Part shown: piece by piece, positions 37,901 to 55,900 of the stretch
How the letters are laid out: the number at the start of each line of letters is the position of its first letter
How positions within the stretch are numbered: the first letter of the stretch is position 1
Origin: Beaufortia kweichowensis
Lineage: Eukaryota > Chordata > Actinopteri > Cypriniformes > Gastromyzontidae
Direction of reading: 5' to 3'
Length of the DNA: 64,000 nucleotides
Assembly: GCA_019155185.1 (NCBI GenBank)
Contig: CM032803.1
Span: 2,044,001-2,108,000, forward strand
Translations under genes and position numbers: made by a program
The notes under the pieces: model-generated
Seen by the model: the letters and a program-made list of their open reading frames with translations, nothing else
Databases searched by the model: none
What the model was told of the DNA's origin: nothing

Positions 37901-39660
37901 ATCATTGAAGTATGCAAAACGAAGGAGGCCTCGCATTAGTGGTTAATTGCCCATGCAAGAAGGCGAGGGTAGGTGTGCACACGAGTATGTATTTTAATTG
38001 GAATATGAAGTGACAGTTGCAGGGGAAATGTAAAGCCACCTCATGCAGTTCTGGAGTGACTGAAGGTGCATCTTCCTATTTGCCTATTAAAAAGCAAAAT
38101 AGAGAAAATAAAGAGTGACAGAGAGCCTAAAGCCTCTCATTAATTGGTGCATGAAATCAGAAAGCTTCACTTCTGAAATGAAAAGAGAGAGTTCATAACA
38201 TAACACGACAGGTGGACAGGTCAGTCAGTGACAGGATGGAGTACTGTACTTCCTTTATAGTCTTTTTCTTTACTTTTTACTTCTCATTTGCTTTTATATT
38301 TTTCATTCATTTAATCAAAGACATAAAATCTCTTTGTAGGTCCATGTGCATTGTTTTGTGTTGGGTCAGACTGACACAAAGCTGGCTCTGCTTAAAGCTG
38401 CACAGCTCTCTCAAACCTAGAAATTCACCTAGAATTCATTTTCCTTTTTTTGCTCTCACAATGGGGAATACTACATGTTTGTAATGCTAATTTGTCAAGA
38501 ATAAATATGCAAGAAAATTCACAGAAGTGGAGAAAAGTCATGCAGATCTGCTGAAGCCGGATGGAACAAATAAGCTTTAGAGATATTTGAGGAGAATCCC
38601 AACTTTAGTCACAGCATGAGCACAGAATAGGAAATACACTAAGAGAACCACACACAAAGCCAAGCCACCCGTGCGGTCATCAAGCGGACCACAGCCAAGG
38701 TCGAAAACAAGTCTTTATGGAATATTCATTGACCAGACGGTTGTTGCATTGCTTAATACAATACCAGTGCTAAATCTGTGAATATATTGATTACACGTAT
38801 GAGGAATCTTTGTACGTTCGGCTGACGCATCCCTGTAGGGCTGGATACATGAGCTTTAGAGAAATCCAATAAAAACTGAATAGTATTCCACTAACTTTAG
38901 CCGTCTAACGGCGCTAAGGCAAAGCTTCTCATCTCTGACCCTCTGGAGGAACTCTGAGAGCAGATGACAAATGTGCTTCAGCTCAGAAAGGTGGAAAAAA
39001 ACGATGAGTTCGAAATCTAATAAGTAAGCCAGATCTAAGGAATGATGGAGTAGGTGGAGTTGTGGCGCTATCAGTCAGGAAAAGTGTGGGAAGAGAAAAA
39101 GAAAAAGGGGGGGGTAGGTTAAAGGAGCTTCCAAAGACTTGGCCCCATTAATGTTTAACAAAACGCAGTAATGAGGAGAGAGCAGACCTCAAAGGCACAC
39201 AGAGACACGAAGATGAAATATTTACTGAAGCCACTGCAGTGTTTTCACTGCGCCGAGAGTGATTGTCGGCCATGTTTTATTCATGTGCCATTGTTTATGT
39301 GGCTGTGACTGAAACTTCAGTGGAGACGAGGATCACCACTCACAAACAGACAGCTAATTATCCTCACATCTCCCAATCTCTCTCGCCCGCTCGCTCTCTC
39401 TTGTGCACGCTGGGAGAGAGAGCTGTGTGCGCATAAGAGCTGCTTGTTGTGATTTGGAGATTTCTTTATTTTGACTTCATCTAGCTATTTCCATTAATTC
39501 TCTCTGCTTCTTTTCTTCCATTAAAGCACTGTTCGGATGGGATTACATTTCTAAACGATGTTTGAGTTGCGATTATTATAGTAACATAGGATGTCTTCTT
39601 GATTTAGAAGGAATTATGATGTCTGTGGAGGGAATGTTTGTTGTCTCTGAAATTATAATT
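34933..39660. other. Intergenic DNA, no supported gene
   Basis: There is a GC-richer block with overlapping open frames on both strands at 36703-37112, and short CA runs near 37260. No repeat family was assigned. Confidence 0.5.
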
Positions 39661-39710
39661 TATGCATTTAGGCGTTATATTTAGGCATCTAGTAGATGCT
39701 TTAATTCAAA
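39661..39710 (-). mobile_element. Decayed L2/SINE tail fragment, minus strand
   Basis: On the minus strand this reads GAATTAAAGCATCTACTAGA followed by TGCCTAAATATAACGCCTAA, a degenerate L2-type tail about 130 bp before the exon candidate at 39839. Confidence 0.5.
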
Positions 39711-39838
39711 AAACAATAAAGCAATTTAGAGAGAACCTGAGAAATAGTTTTTTACTAATGTACTATTTTCTAGACTAATTACTAGATTAAAGTACCATAT
39801 TTGTGCATTATTGGTAACATCTGCTGTATTTTCTTTAG

Positions 39839-39921
39839 GCTACAGTGAGGCATCATTACCAGAAGACGCATCAGCGCTCGACATTCAGGAGGCCTTCAAT
39901 AAGACAGCGAGAAAGAAAGAG
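39839..39921 (+). other. Candidate internal exon, 83 nt (hypothetical)
   Basis: A polypyrimidine acceptor (CTGTATTTTCTTTAG) is followed by 83 nt and a good donor (AAAGAG|GTGAGG). In the phase that leaves GC from a split codon, 27 codons are open and end AFNKTARKKE. About half of the third positions are G/C against a local background under 40 percent by eye, which leans towards coding. No family was recognised. It ends in phase 0, compatible with the exon candidate at 51431. It could equally be a non-coding RNA exon or chance. Confidence 0.25.
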
Positions 39922-42900
39922 GTGAGGAAATCAAAACGTTACAAACTTTAATACGAGTCTCCTTGATCTTCGCTTACCACATCGGCCTCACTGAAAATCA
40001 ATCGCAATAGCCTTAATACGCTTTTAGAGATCCCTGATACATTAGCATTTACACGCTAAGACGCCCTCGCGCTGGCACACGCATACCTGTCGGTACTCGT
40101 TTTTTCCTCTCGCTGAGCTGTCTAATGGGCCTTTAATTGATTGAATAAATCTGACTGGATAATAAATCACAGATATAAGGAGAGCTCTACATCTCCGTCA
40201 TCCGTTAGTGCACTAAAATATTGCCTGAACACTGTTAGCATTGATTTGACCTGTTTTAAGTTGGCGGTAAAACTCATCATGACACTGCTTTAATACTCTC
40301 CCGCTCATATTCGCGTCAGACGATTGCTCCTCTCTGAAAATGATTGCCTCTCAAATCAAATCAAGGCAGAGTTTTGTTCGTACCGTTACCGGAATGTTTC
40401 GAGACAGGGAAGTCGTCCTCACCTACACTCGGCTTTCATCATTAATCATGTAAAGATGCTTGTGCATATGATTATGTGTTTGATGATTATGTTTCCTGCT
40501 GAAATAATTAGTAGTGCTGGTCTTCAGAAAATGTTGTGTTTTGCATGCTGGTCCCCAGCTTGAGATGCTGGTTTGCTGGTGGACCAGCATTATGTGGTTT
40601 GTTGCATGACTATGCTGATTCACCAGCTATACCAACACTAAACCAACATACAATTTGAGATTGATTCAGTTGGTTTTCTTTAGCAGGATCCATGTATGTA
40701 GATAGAGCTCCAAAACTGTGCTCTCCATACAAAGTTTCATCGTATCAGATCATTTTTAAACATGTTTTAAGGCCATATGTACTGTACTATTCCTAATGTC
40801 GTGTAGCACGCACACACACACACACAGATGGAAGGTGTGAGTGTGGGACACGTGAGATGAGCTAAAGATAACAAGAGCAGATTCCATAGACGTGAAACAT
40901 TAGAAGCAGAACATCAGAAATCTGCCGCTTAGATGAAACATCAAAGGAATGTAATTGAAAATGGCATGACAAACTCTCTCTTTCCTTCTCATGCATTCTT
41001 CTGAACATTAAAAAAGAAGATACTGTACATGTATCTGTGTCTGTCAGGGCCCTGGGCCAGAAACTAAGCACGTCCACAGAGAGCTTTTGAAAGGAGTGTG
41101 ACCGAGTGTATATTTATGTGCCTTGAAGTGGTGTGTGATAAAGAGTGGGCATTTCTATGCAGGTGTGTGAAAAATCAGTCCCTTAGGTGTTACAGCCTGT
41201 GTTTGTAAATTAAGGAGGAGTTGGGAACTTAATAAGTGGACCATAAAACATCACACACCCTCACAGAAACCTTTTTGCATTACAATATTTTTTAGTGCTG
41301 TATGTTTATACAGAGGAAGGTTTATGAGGACTACTGAGATGTGCTCGTAAACCAACCAAAATCTAATAAACCATGCTACAGCAGACCGCAGAGACACCTG
41401 AGTTTGTCCTAAAGGTATTCGTTCACTTAAGCTACACTATAAAATGTATGTATTATATTGCATATATCACAAAATATCAAGCCAAGAGCATCTGCAAATA
41501 ACTACTGCTACCAGTTTTACTGGAAAGAAATTGCTTTTACTCAACTGGTGTCAAGGTTTTATTTTAGAGAATGAGTTTTTCCACTTACTGTAAAGTTTAC
41601 ACAGGTACCTTAGAAGAGAGTAAACTTTAAACAATATCTGCTGTTTCAATGTTACAAAACTAACAAACAACTTTTTATGAAATAAAGTTTTTGTTTGAAA
41701 AGTCTGTTAGTTCTATAAATATATATATGTATATATATATACACAATACTGTGAGTGTGCAGAAGTCTTGGGCATGTTAGTATTTTCAGAGATCTGGTCT
41801 CAACATCATCAAATCAGTCTATTATGATATAAAGAAAGAGAAAAAACTGAGAAAAAAAACTTCTTTAAGTGTCTTGGAGACATTCTCACAGTTCTTCTGG
41901 ATTTAGCCTGTCTCAGACAGATTCGATGATGCTGAAATCAGATCTTTGTGGATATTGGCAAAACGAATGTTTGGAAATGTAAACTGATGTTTTCTACTGA
42001 CACACTACAGCAAATATAAACAAAAATACTAACACGATCTCAGACTTTTGCGCACAACTGTATATCTCTAAAATATATATGTATATATGTATATTGACGC
42101 AATAACATTCATACATTTTGAAGTGTGGAAAATCACATGCTGTGATTCTCCTATATTTCTCTTCATTTTTAACTTTCTTTTCACTCAACGTCTTCATTTC
42201 ACCACCAGTGACCCCAATTATTGGTGGTAGAAAAACCGAGAGTTCGGAGGTCTTTGAAGCAACCCCTCTGCGCATTGAAGGCAAACAGCACAATGCACTG
42301 GGAATGATGAGATGGCATCGCTGTGGTTTAAAAGCACCCGGGAGCGGCCCGCTCAGAGTCTACCAGCATAAGATGAGCATTACAATAGCCCAGAGACACC
42401 AATGCTTTGCATTATTCAACAGTACAGGAAATACGCTTCAAGTTTACAGCCACGGCGAGAGACTCGATAATATAAAAACACACACACCGATCCGCACACA
42501 TGAAGATCTCTAAAACAATGAGGTCTGATGGCCAGACTGTATGTCTGGAGGTTTGGAAAGTAATGGATGATAATACACAGTCCTTCAGTAGAAACCTTGA
42601 AAATGGACAAGGCCTCAGGCTGAGAGTGTTTGTGTAGATCTCCATCCCTCCACCCTGTAATGTTGTTTCAATGGGACAGCATACATTTTGAAATCTGACC
42701 TCTCTCAGCGCCTTTCTCTTAGATCCACAGAGGGAATGAACAATAGACCGGTGGGCGCCCACAGGTAAAGGCATCAATTCATATTTTAACCCTATACGGG
42801 AGCACTCGGGGTAAAAGAGAGAGGTAAAGATTGACACTTTTAAATAACCCTTGTGATCATTTCGGTAATGATAAAAGAGTTCTTTCTCCGGGCTTTCTTC

Positions 42901-43785
42901 TTTCAGCTGTTCATTGTTTGCACACGCATCCCCTAGAGAACAGTGAGAATGAGTAAGAGACAGACATATGATGATGATGATGATCAAACAGGAGATAGTG
43001 GCGCTGTAATGTCTGTCTGTCCTTTAAAGCAGCACTTTTGATATGAATAAATAAATGTAAGGGTAAAATCACTAAGCAGTTGAATGGTTTATAAGGTTTA
43101 AAAACCAGCAGCAACAGCACTATGATGTTAGTAAAATTTGTTATTAATAAGTATCACATGAAACATTTCTGTCGAGTAATACTGTTGATTATTCTAACTG
43201 TAAGCTGTTTTGGTCGATCAGAATTTCAAGTAGGAAGTATTGATTATGCATGTGTGTATGAATGAACAGTCGGGTTGTATCAAACTACACTTAATGAGAT
43301 CAGGACCCTTAGAGCAAATAAAATCTCCTCTTCTTGAACTTGTAATGTATTTCATTAATGCCAAAATCAGAGGTTAAGAACACATAAACTGATAAATCTA
43401 TACATTAAAGCCACAGTTGCTTTGATTTATATCCTGTAGAAGTACATTATTCCCCTCTTCACCCCACAGGAAAGTATTGTGACACCAGCATTATAGTTGA
43501 AGTGACTGAGCTTTCGAAGGTTCACCACTGTAGTGTTGAGGCATTAGGTTTGCTGTAACTATGGAAACGCATTAGAAGATCATTTAATGTGAGCGATGCA
43601 AGCCAGCGGACCGAGGAAATAGAAAACAGATGAACGGTCGTTGCGAGCAAAATTCCTGCATGCAGACATCATACAAACTTGCACTTTGGCACACTTAGCA
43701 CACCATATATCAGTGCTTAACAGTAAGGATTTATTCTGCTGGCCTGGTCAGATTAATAGTTAAGATTTTAAGACTTTTCCTGAAA
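39922..43785. other. Intergenic or intronic DNA, mostly unassigned
   Basis: Apart from the repeat at 40544, nothing is supported. Overlapping open frames of 131 (+, 42118-42513) and 191 codons (-, 42412-42987) are the longest non-repetitive ones in the window but show no family motifs. The longer one starts inside an ATC microsatellite. Confidence 0.5.
40544..40650. repeat. GCTGGT/ACCAGC dispersed repeat (family C), copy 2
   Basis: It contains CCAGCTTGAGATGCTGGTTT, GCTGGTGGACCAGCAT and CACCAGCTATACCAAC. These make several overlapping short hairpins, the same style as the copy at 15400. Confidence 0.65.
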
Positions 43786-43869
43786 CATTTTAAGGCTTTT
43801 CCTGACACTGCTGTATTTCTGTATATAAAAATACAGAAATACAGCAGTGTCAGGAAAAGCCTTAAAATG
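43786..43869. repeat. Perfect 39-bp inverted repeat with 6-nt loop
   Basis: Left arm 43786-43824 (starts CATTTTAAGGCTTTTCCTGA) and right arm 43831-43869 are exact reverse complements around the loop ATAAAA. Just before the left arm, an imperfect copy of its first part (TTTTAAGACTTTTCCTGA) makes a direct repeat. No target-site duplication or known terminal motif is visible, so this does not look like a standard MITE. Confidence 0.97.
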
Positions 43870-44264
43870 CACAACTAAGCACACAACTAAAAACAAATGA
43901 TACAAATTGTAAAAAAAGATATTTCTCATATACAAACACGTGCACTAATGCAACTTGAGAACTGTTTAGATCATCTTGCATGTTTTCTAAGCCTGGCTTT
44001 TTCTCTCTCTCATGTGGTTATTGTCTGTCTGGAATACAGTGACCATTTTGAATTATGGATGGTCTCTCACTTTTAGTGACAGTGACAAAAACAACCATTC
44101 CATTCGGCTTTTACATCTCCCTCAAGCGTATAATACCTCTTTCAACTGGTTTAAAGTCCCACTTTCTCTGTCTCTCTCTCTCACACATACACTCTTACCT
44201 TGTCTACCTGGCTCAGTCGAAATTCAGTGATTTGTGAAAAGAAAAACCAAACATGACCTTAACA

Positions 44265-44355
44265 GAATAGTTCACATAAAAAATTAAAATCTGTTTTTTT
44301 CACCCTCATGTCATCACGCCGTACCCCTTTGACTGTGACTCACCATGAAATCTTT
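44265..44355 (+). mobile_element. Decayed half of the TTAA-type palindromic MITE
   Basis: The order AATAGTTCACATAAAAAATT, AAAATCTGTTTTTTTCACCC, TCATGTCATCACGCCGTACC follows one arm of the family at 14677. The other arm is not found nearby. Confidence 0.65.
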
Positions 44356-50023
<5,668 letters not shown>

Positions 50024-50027
<4 letters not shown>

Positions 50028-52800
50028 AAATGAAAAGGCAATGAAAAATTGTATGGAGAAAGCAATGTAACAGAAAATTGGGAGAGAGAGGGGTGTGACC
50101 CTTGCCCGAGGCTTTACTGCCTTTACAGTAATCCAACAGGCAGATAATTAGGAAGAAAAACTTGTTAAAGGGCTGAGGGAACACACACATACGGACACAC
50201 ACTTGTTCATCCTCACCAGCCCAACCAGCTGTCTGTTTCTCTGTCTTCCAGGACTGGAGGGCAAGCCATCTGGGACAAAAAAAGCCATCCATGTTTATGT
50301 GAAGATAATGTGTTAGAGCAAACTGGCTATATTGAGACAATTGTGCTGTTATTGTTAGTTATGTTGCAAATCCACCAGCCACTGAATTAGACACATTTCC
50401 GAAACCCTGATATATAAAAGATACAATGATATTTTTGAGGCTGTTGTAATCAGAGATGGAGGCGAAGTGCTGCAACATGTCTCATGGTAAATGAAACCAA
50501 AATATGAACTGTATAAACTACTGTGCCGTGCTTTCAGCTTTCTGTATTATATTATGATTGAGCGACAGAAAACCCCTTAAGTCTTCTCAATGGATAAGCA
50601 AAGAAATTGACCATGTCTTTCTTTTCATTTTCTCTGTCCCAAAGAGAGATGCACTGCAAATAATTTAGGAAAAACATATCTGTTTTTGTCTTGTTTATGC
50701 AAAAATAGCATAAGTTTTAGTAGATTTATGCCTAAAACAAAATTTAATATTATATCAATTAAAAAAAATCAACTATTACCTCAGTGTTTTTATTGGAAAA
50801 CAAGATTAAATACAAAAAACAAATTCTTTGCAGTATGTAGTTTTTTACGTGGCCAAATTTTTCATACTTCTCCAGTTATAGGAATACTTTATAAGTGCCA
50901 TTCCATAAAAAAATGTAAAGCTCCTGTATGGGCATACTTTTGCAAATAACAACAACAACAACCGCACGACCTTCTTTTTTCCTGTGTAATGGTGCAAAAA
51001 TATGAAGGAAAAACAATTCCTTCAATATTAGAAGCTTTCCACAATGTCATAAAACTTTATGATAACCTTGACAATATTTAAGCCACAAGAATTCAGCTGA
51101 ATTCACATATATCTGGCTTTAACAAGCCTCTTACACAGAGCACAAGTCATGGTAGGAAATGACACATCATTAACCTAGTGTCTGAGCTTAGGGTGTAAGA
51201 AAGGAGGGACAGTGATGATGTGGAGGGCTTGCTGGCTAGAATGGCCAATGAAAACATGGCAGTCATGGCTAATGTAGTGTTGAGTCAGTAGTGTATAAAT
51301 ATCTATCTTTTTTTTTCTCTATCTTTCCCTCTCTGTCTCAATCTTCTGGGCAGCGCAGATTCAACAAATCACCAAAAGAGCTTGCGTTCCAAGTTTTATT
51401 GATATTTATTTGACGCTTTCATTTTCCCAGGAAGAGATGGAAAGCGAGCGTGTGATGTACGCCGGGCAAATTCCTCACAAGCTTTATTGAGCCCAAATAA
51501 ATTGCGCGAGTGCATTTCCCAAAGCACTACATTTTCAAAGGGGCTCCCCAGGGGCTATGCAGAGTTGTTGATAGCCTGCAGATCTCCGAGTGTTAACAGC
51601 TCTCTCTCGCTCACCAGCGCACATATTGTGCATCCAAGCACACAAACTACTAGCGAGGGTGTTTGTAAAGGATGCAGCAACACGATCGTGCTTTGTTTTC
51701 GAATGGTCTTTTCTCTTTTGCTGCTGCAGCAAGTCGTTCGGCAAGTCTACTGTTTCCTTCTTTCCCTTGTGTGTTACTGACCTTCAGACCGACTCGCCAC
51801 AGCCCCCATCAACACGCCGATCAGACAGCTGCCAGCGCTCAAAGCTTCGAGACTGAGCAGACTATACTAATGGATGGCTTGTGTATGTTAAAGCTGAAGT
51901 GTGCACTTTTTGTTACGTTTACACACTTTTCCATTTTCTGTTTCACAGTAATATGCAGAGCTAATTTTAGGTCAGCCATACAAAATTTGATTTCACAAAC
52001 ATTGCATTTCAACCAGTCTGACACACAATATTGTCTCAACTAATGGTATGGAGTTTTTCTGACAATATTTCTGATAATACTTGTGCTACAGAAATGACAC
52101 CTTCAAGCACTTTTACTCTTGTTTCAGTTATGTCTTTCTGTAGAAATAGCAAATGGCTTTTTTTTTCCCGGACACAGAAAGCTTTGGCAGGGTTCTGTCT
52201 TTTAGTTCTCTGGGCAGGCGGATTGAATTTAGTCCAGCCGAAGGAACCTCAAGTCTTTCTTATTCAACACAGAGCTCCTCGTACCCCAAACACACACACA
52301 TACTCCTTCATCTCCATCACCACTTCAAACAAAGAGCTGCCTCATCACATTCTGTTGCTTTGAAACCACGCACACTCTCTGCTAACCACACAAGCACACA
52401 CACACAGAGGCGCACACAGTCGTGGCGTGCCTCCAAAAAAAGATGGAAACATGGAAAGCACAAGGTGGGGCAATGAAAGAAAGCCAGAGGTTAAAAGAGA
52501 ATGTGTTTTCCTTTTAAGTCATGCATTTCAGAAAACTTGGATAGGCATTTTTTCTCTGTGTTTTTCTTTTGCTCTTTCCCTTCACCAATCCATCTGCTCT
52601 GGCTTGGAGGCTGGAACTGGCTTTGGTTTTTCTGGCCTTGTTGTCTCTGTATGTGTGTGTGTGTGTGTAATATTTTCCTTTTGCATGCAATTTAATATTG
52701 GAAAATTCACTGTGTGCTTTGTTTCAGTACCAGATTTACATAAGAGATTATGCAAATTGTTAAACTGTGCAAAAATGTTGCCCTTCCAGGACTGAGATAT
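50024..52800. other. Intergenic or intronic DNA, one exon candidate
   Basis: No transposon is recognised. The exon candidate at 51431 is listed separately. Several overlapping frames of 97-123 codons at 51.5-52.5 kb run through CA-rich and low-complexity sequence without family support. Confidence 0.5.
51431..51520 (+). other. Candidate terminal exon with short frame and AATAAA (hypothetical)
   Basis: A good acceptor (CGCTTTCATTTTCCCAG) ends at 51430. A phase-0 open frame of 19 codons plus TGA (51431-51490) begins EEMESERV. AATAAA lies at 51496-51501, only 6 nt after the stop, which is unusually close. Splicing from the phase-0 donor at 39921 would keep the frame and give a continuous charged segment. 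The 3' limit is a guess. No family was recognised, and chance is a serious alternative. Confidence 0.18.
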
Positions 52801-52943
52801 TACATTCACATGCATTTTGCAGAGCAATTTTTTTTACTTTTATCCAAAGTGACTTCAGTGAATTCAAGCTTATATTTCATCAATGTGTAATCGAACCAAT
52901 GACCTGCGCTGCTAATGCAATTCTCTTCTAATTGAGCTACAGG
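52801..52943 (-). mobile_element. tRNA-derived SINE with L2 tail, near full length, minus strand
   Basis: On the minus strand the head reads CTGTAGCTCAATTAGAAGAG (A-box region), then a B box GGTCATTGGTTCGATTAC. A middle part has AAGCTTGAATTCACTGAAGT, and the tail is CACTTTGGATAAAAG. The layout is the same as at 5265 but with a better preserved B box. It is a retroposon, not a tRNA gene, because no paired acceptor stem follows. Confidence 0.85.
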
Positions 52944-55900
52944 AATGGAAAGATATATTCCCCATTATAATGCACTTCTCCATTCCTTGTCTTTCGCCCC
53001 TTTATATTTCCTTTGGCTTCTCTCTTTCTCTGTGTATGTTTTTGTGTGTGTGCAGCTGACAGACTAAAGCTTTTACAGACATTGGATTCTGAGAGGCTTG
53101 TCAGTCCCTGACATTGCTTCTAGGGGATAAACATGACAAGAGCAGATGTACATTCATGAACCGGCTTCTGCGCTTTATCTCTTCCTTGTTCTTCATTTCC
53201 CTCTCCCCTCCTTCCCACACTCATTCCGTGCTTGTACCCTTGCAATTCTGCATTTCTCCCTGATTTTGTTTTTCTGACATATTTGAAGACGAAGAGGAAA
53301 TTTCAGTTGGCGTGCATCTTTCTGTACAGCCCGTGTCAGTCTTTGTTAATACTCTCAGCTCTGAATCCTTCTGTCTGACTGCCTTGTCTGCCTCTCTACC
53401 TGTCCGTCTCTCTCTCTCTTTCTCTCTTGGGTGACCGGCCATGCTGACTCTGTCCAGTCTAGGCATTAGAAACACAGTCTAACAGCTGCTTTCAATTATT
53501 CTCTTTCCATTCCTGTTCAGTCTGCACTTTTACATTCACAGCTAATCTGATCATTGCTGGACAAACCACTCGTCTCTTACTCTCTGAGAGATTTTCAGTT
53601 CATTGGAAATATCAGCAGTAAAAGAAGAACGCAAACTAGTTAATTATATAAATATATGGAATTATATTAACCTTAAACAAGTACCTAAATTGTTTTAATT
53701 CATGTACATTTTAAATGACCTATTCTTTTTAAATAATCTCACTTTTACAGACCTCACATTTTGTTTTGTTGTTATTGTATTTAATTAGTTTGCTAATTAT
53801 TTCTAAATGAGCTGAGCTTCACTATAGTTCAAAAGTTGGATTGAAAGATTTTAGGCATACTGTTACTAAGCTACAGTTTTCAATTTCAGTTTCACTTTTG
53901 GTATGTCTTTTCTACAGTTTTATTTTTAATCTTTGTCAGCTACAAAATTTTGTTAAATATATTCCCCCCAAACATAACTGTAGGTCACACAGCTAGTAGT
54001 GCTAAATGATTAACCGGTTGAATAATAAAGCTTGGTTTCTCTAACAGCATGATTTACAGTACGGAAGACTTTCTCTATGACCTGGAAAACAGAGTAAACC
54101 ACAGTAAATCACAGTAAACCACATTGGTTTGGCAGGTGAACTGAGAAAAGACAGTTCCTCAATAATTCATTATTACATTATTGTGAATGTCTTTAGAGAT
54201 TTGGCAGAAGAGAGCCAGAAAAAAGCTTGGTAGTCCAAGGACAGCATTAAAACCAAGGGCGTTTCTTTGTTTGTGTTTACAGGTGAATGTGATCTTAAGT
54301 TTGTAGAAACAGTCTGTCAGTAAAGTGTAAAAATATTATGACAAATTTCTTATTTTTGAAGTAATGCAGTACTAGGTTAAGTATTTATATACTTTAAATT
54401 TATATAATTAAAATCTCCCAGCACATGTACATTATCTTACAAACAAAGTAACAAAGTCTTCTTTGTAGCACTTAAAAACTTAAAAGTATCTGCGTAACTT
54501 TGTGCAATCCACACATTTCTGCATTTGGACTTCATCAAGATCTAAGACAAAGAAATAATACATAAGTCTTTTCCATCTACAAACAGATTTTGGTGCATAC
54601 TGGGGGTTACCCCCCAAAACCCCCGTCGTTATTTCTGACCATCTTACCTCCTACATTTGCCCTCCTTTCATTTCATCGCCACATTATCTTCAGATCATTA
54701 AAAAGCAGCTATCAATTATTCACATCCTGCCTCTTAAACATGAAAAAAATATCAAACATTTTAGCAGGATGTTCTTTTGACTAGCTAAAGGCATGTGAAT
54801 ATTTCAGTGCAGGGGAGTTTTTAAAATCTATTTTTTAGCTTGTGCCAAAAACTGTACCACTTGCAAGCTTGCACCAGAAAACACAGCAGAACAGCTAAGA
54901 TTTCTGGAGGCAAAATAGAGGTTTAAACTCTCCAAGCGTAAATCTGTAAATCTCACACCAACACCTCGTTATTTCTCTTCAATTAATGAAGATGGTGTGG
55001 AGAGTCGACTCTTTGTAGAAAAAGTCCACATGCTCACACATTAGTACAGTATTTTTAGAACAACAAGTAATGTGGTGGATAATAGTTTAACTTTCATGTG
55101 AAACTGAATCTACTTTCTATTTTGAAAAGAAAGAGTGTTTTGTTCCACGGTTTGGGGAAAATAAGCAGAGTTTGCAAAAGTAATTTTTTCATCTGTAAAA
55201 ATGGGCATGTGCACTAACCCACACACATCACCGTCTGACACTTCTTAATGGCACTGGTGTGGAAATGTGCTATGTAACTGTGTACAGATGTGTTTGGAGA
55301 CATATAGCATGCTTTAGTTATGTGATCGGTCTCTTGGCTGTGCTTTGTGAGCGTGAATGCATATAATCGTGTGTGTGTGTTTCTTATATAATACTTGGCT
55401 GCAGTCTCTGCCATGGTAATTAGCCACATTATCTATGCTAGCGGTATTAATATTCCATCTTTCCATCCATCGCTCTCTGGCTTTCTCTTTCTCATTTATG
55501 CTGGAAGCAGTTTTTCCTCATCTTTCCAAGATTATTTCAGTAAAAGCGTCTCATGGTATTAATCAAATGGGCGAAAACACACAGCACACTGATGCTTTGA
55601 TTAACTAAATCTTTCATGTATTTCCTATTGAACTAGGAAGTTTGGACAGCACATATCTAGGGGCTCATTTTAACCTTGATTTGCCTTTCTAGTCGGTTCC
55701 AGGTGGTTTTAAATGGAGGGTAATTTACAGACAAAGACAACACATTTACAAGGTGTATTTATTTAATTGGATGATAACTCCATGTATGTTGAATTACTTG
55801 TGTGTTGATCTTTTAAAACAGGAGAGAAAACAAAGGTATGGAGAGATCATCAGTGTGCATGTGTTTTTGCGATGGAGAAAGAAGGAAAGCGATAACACAT

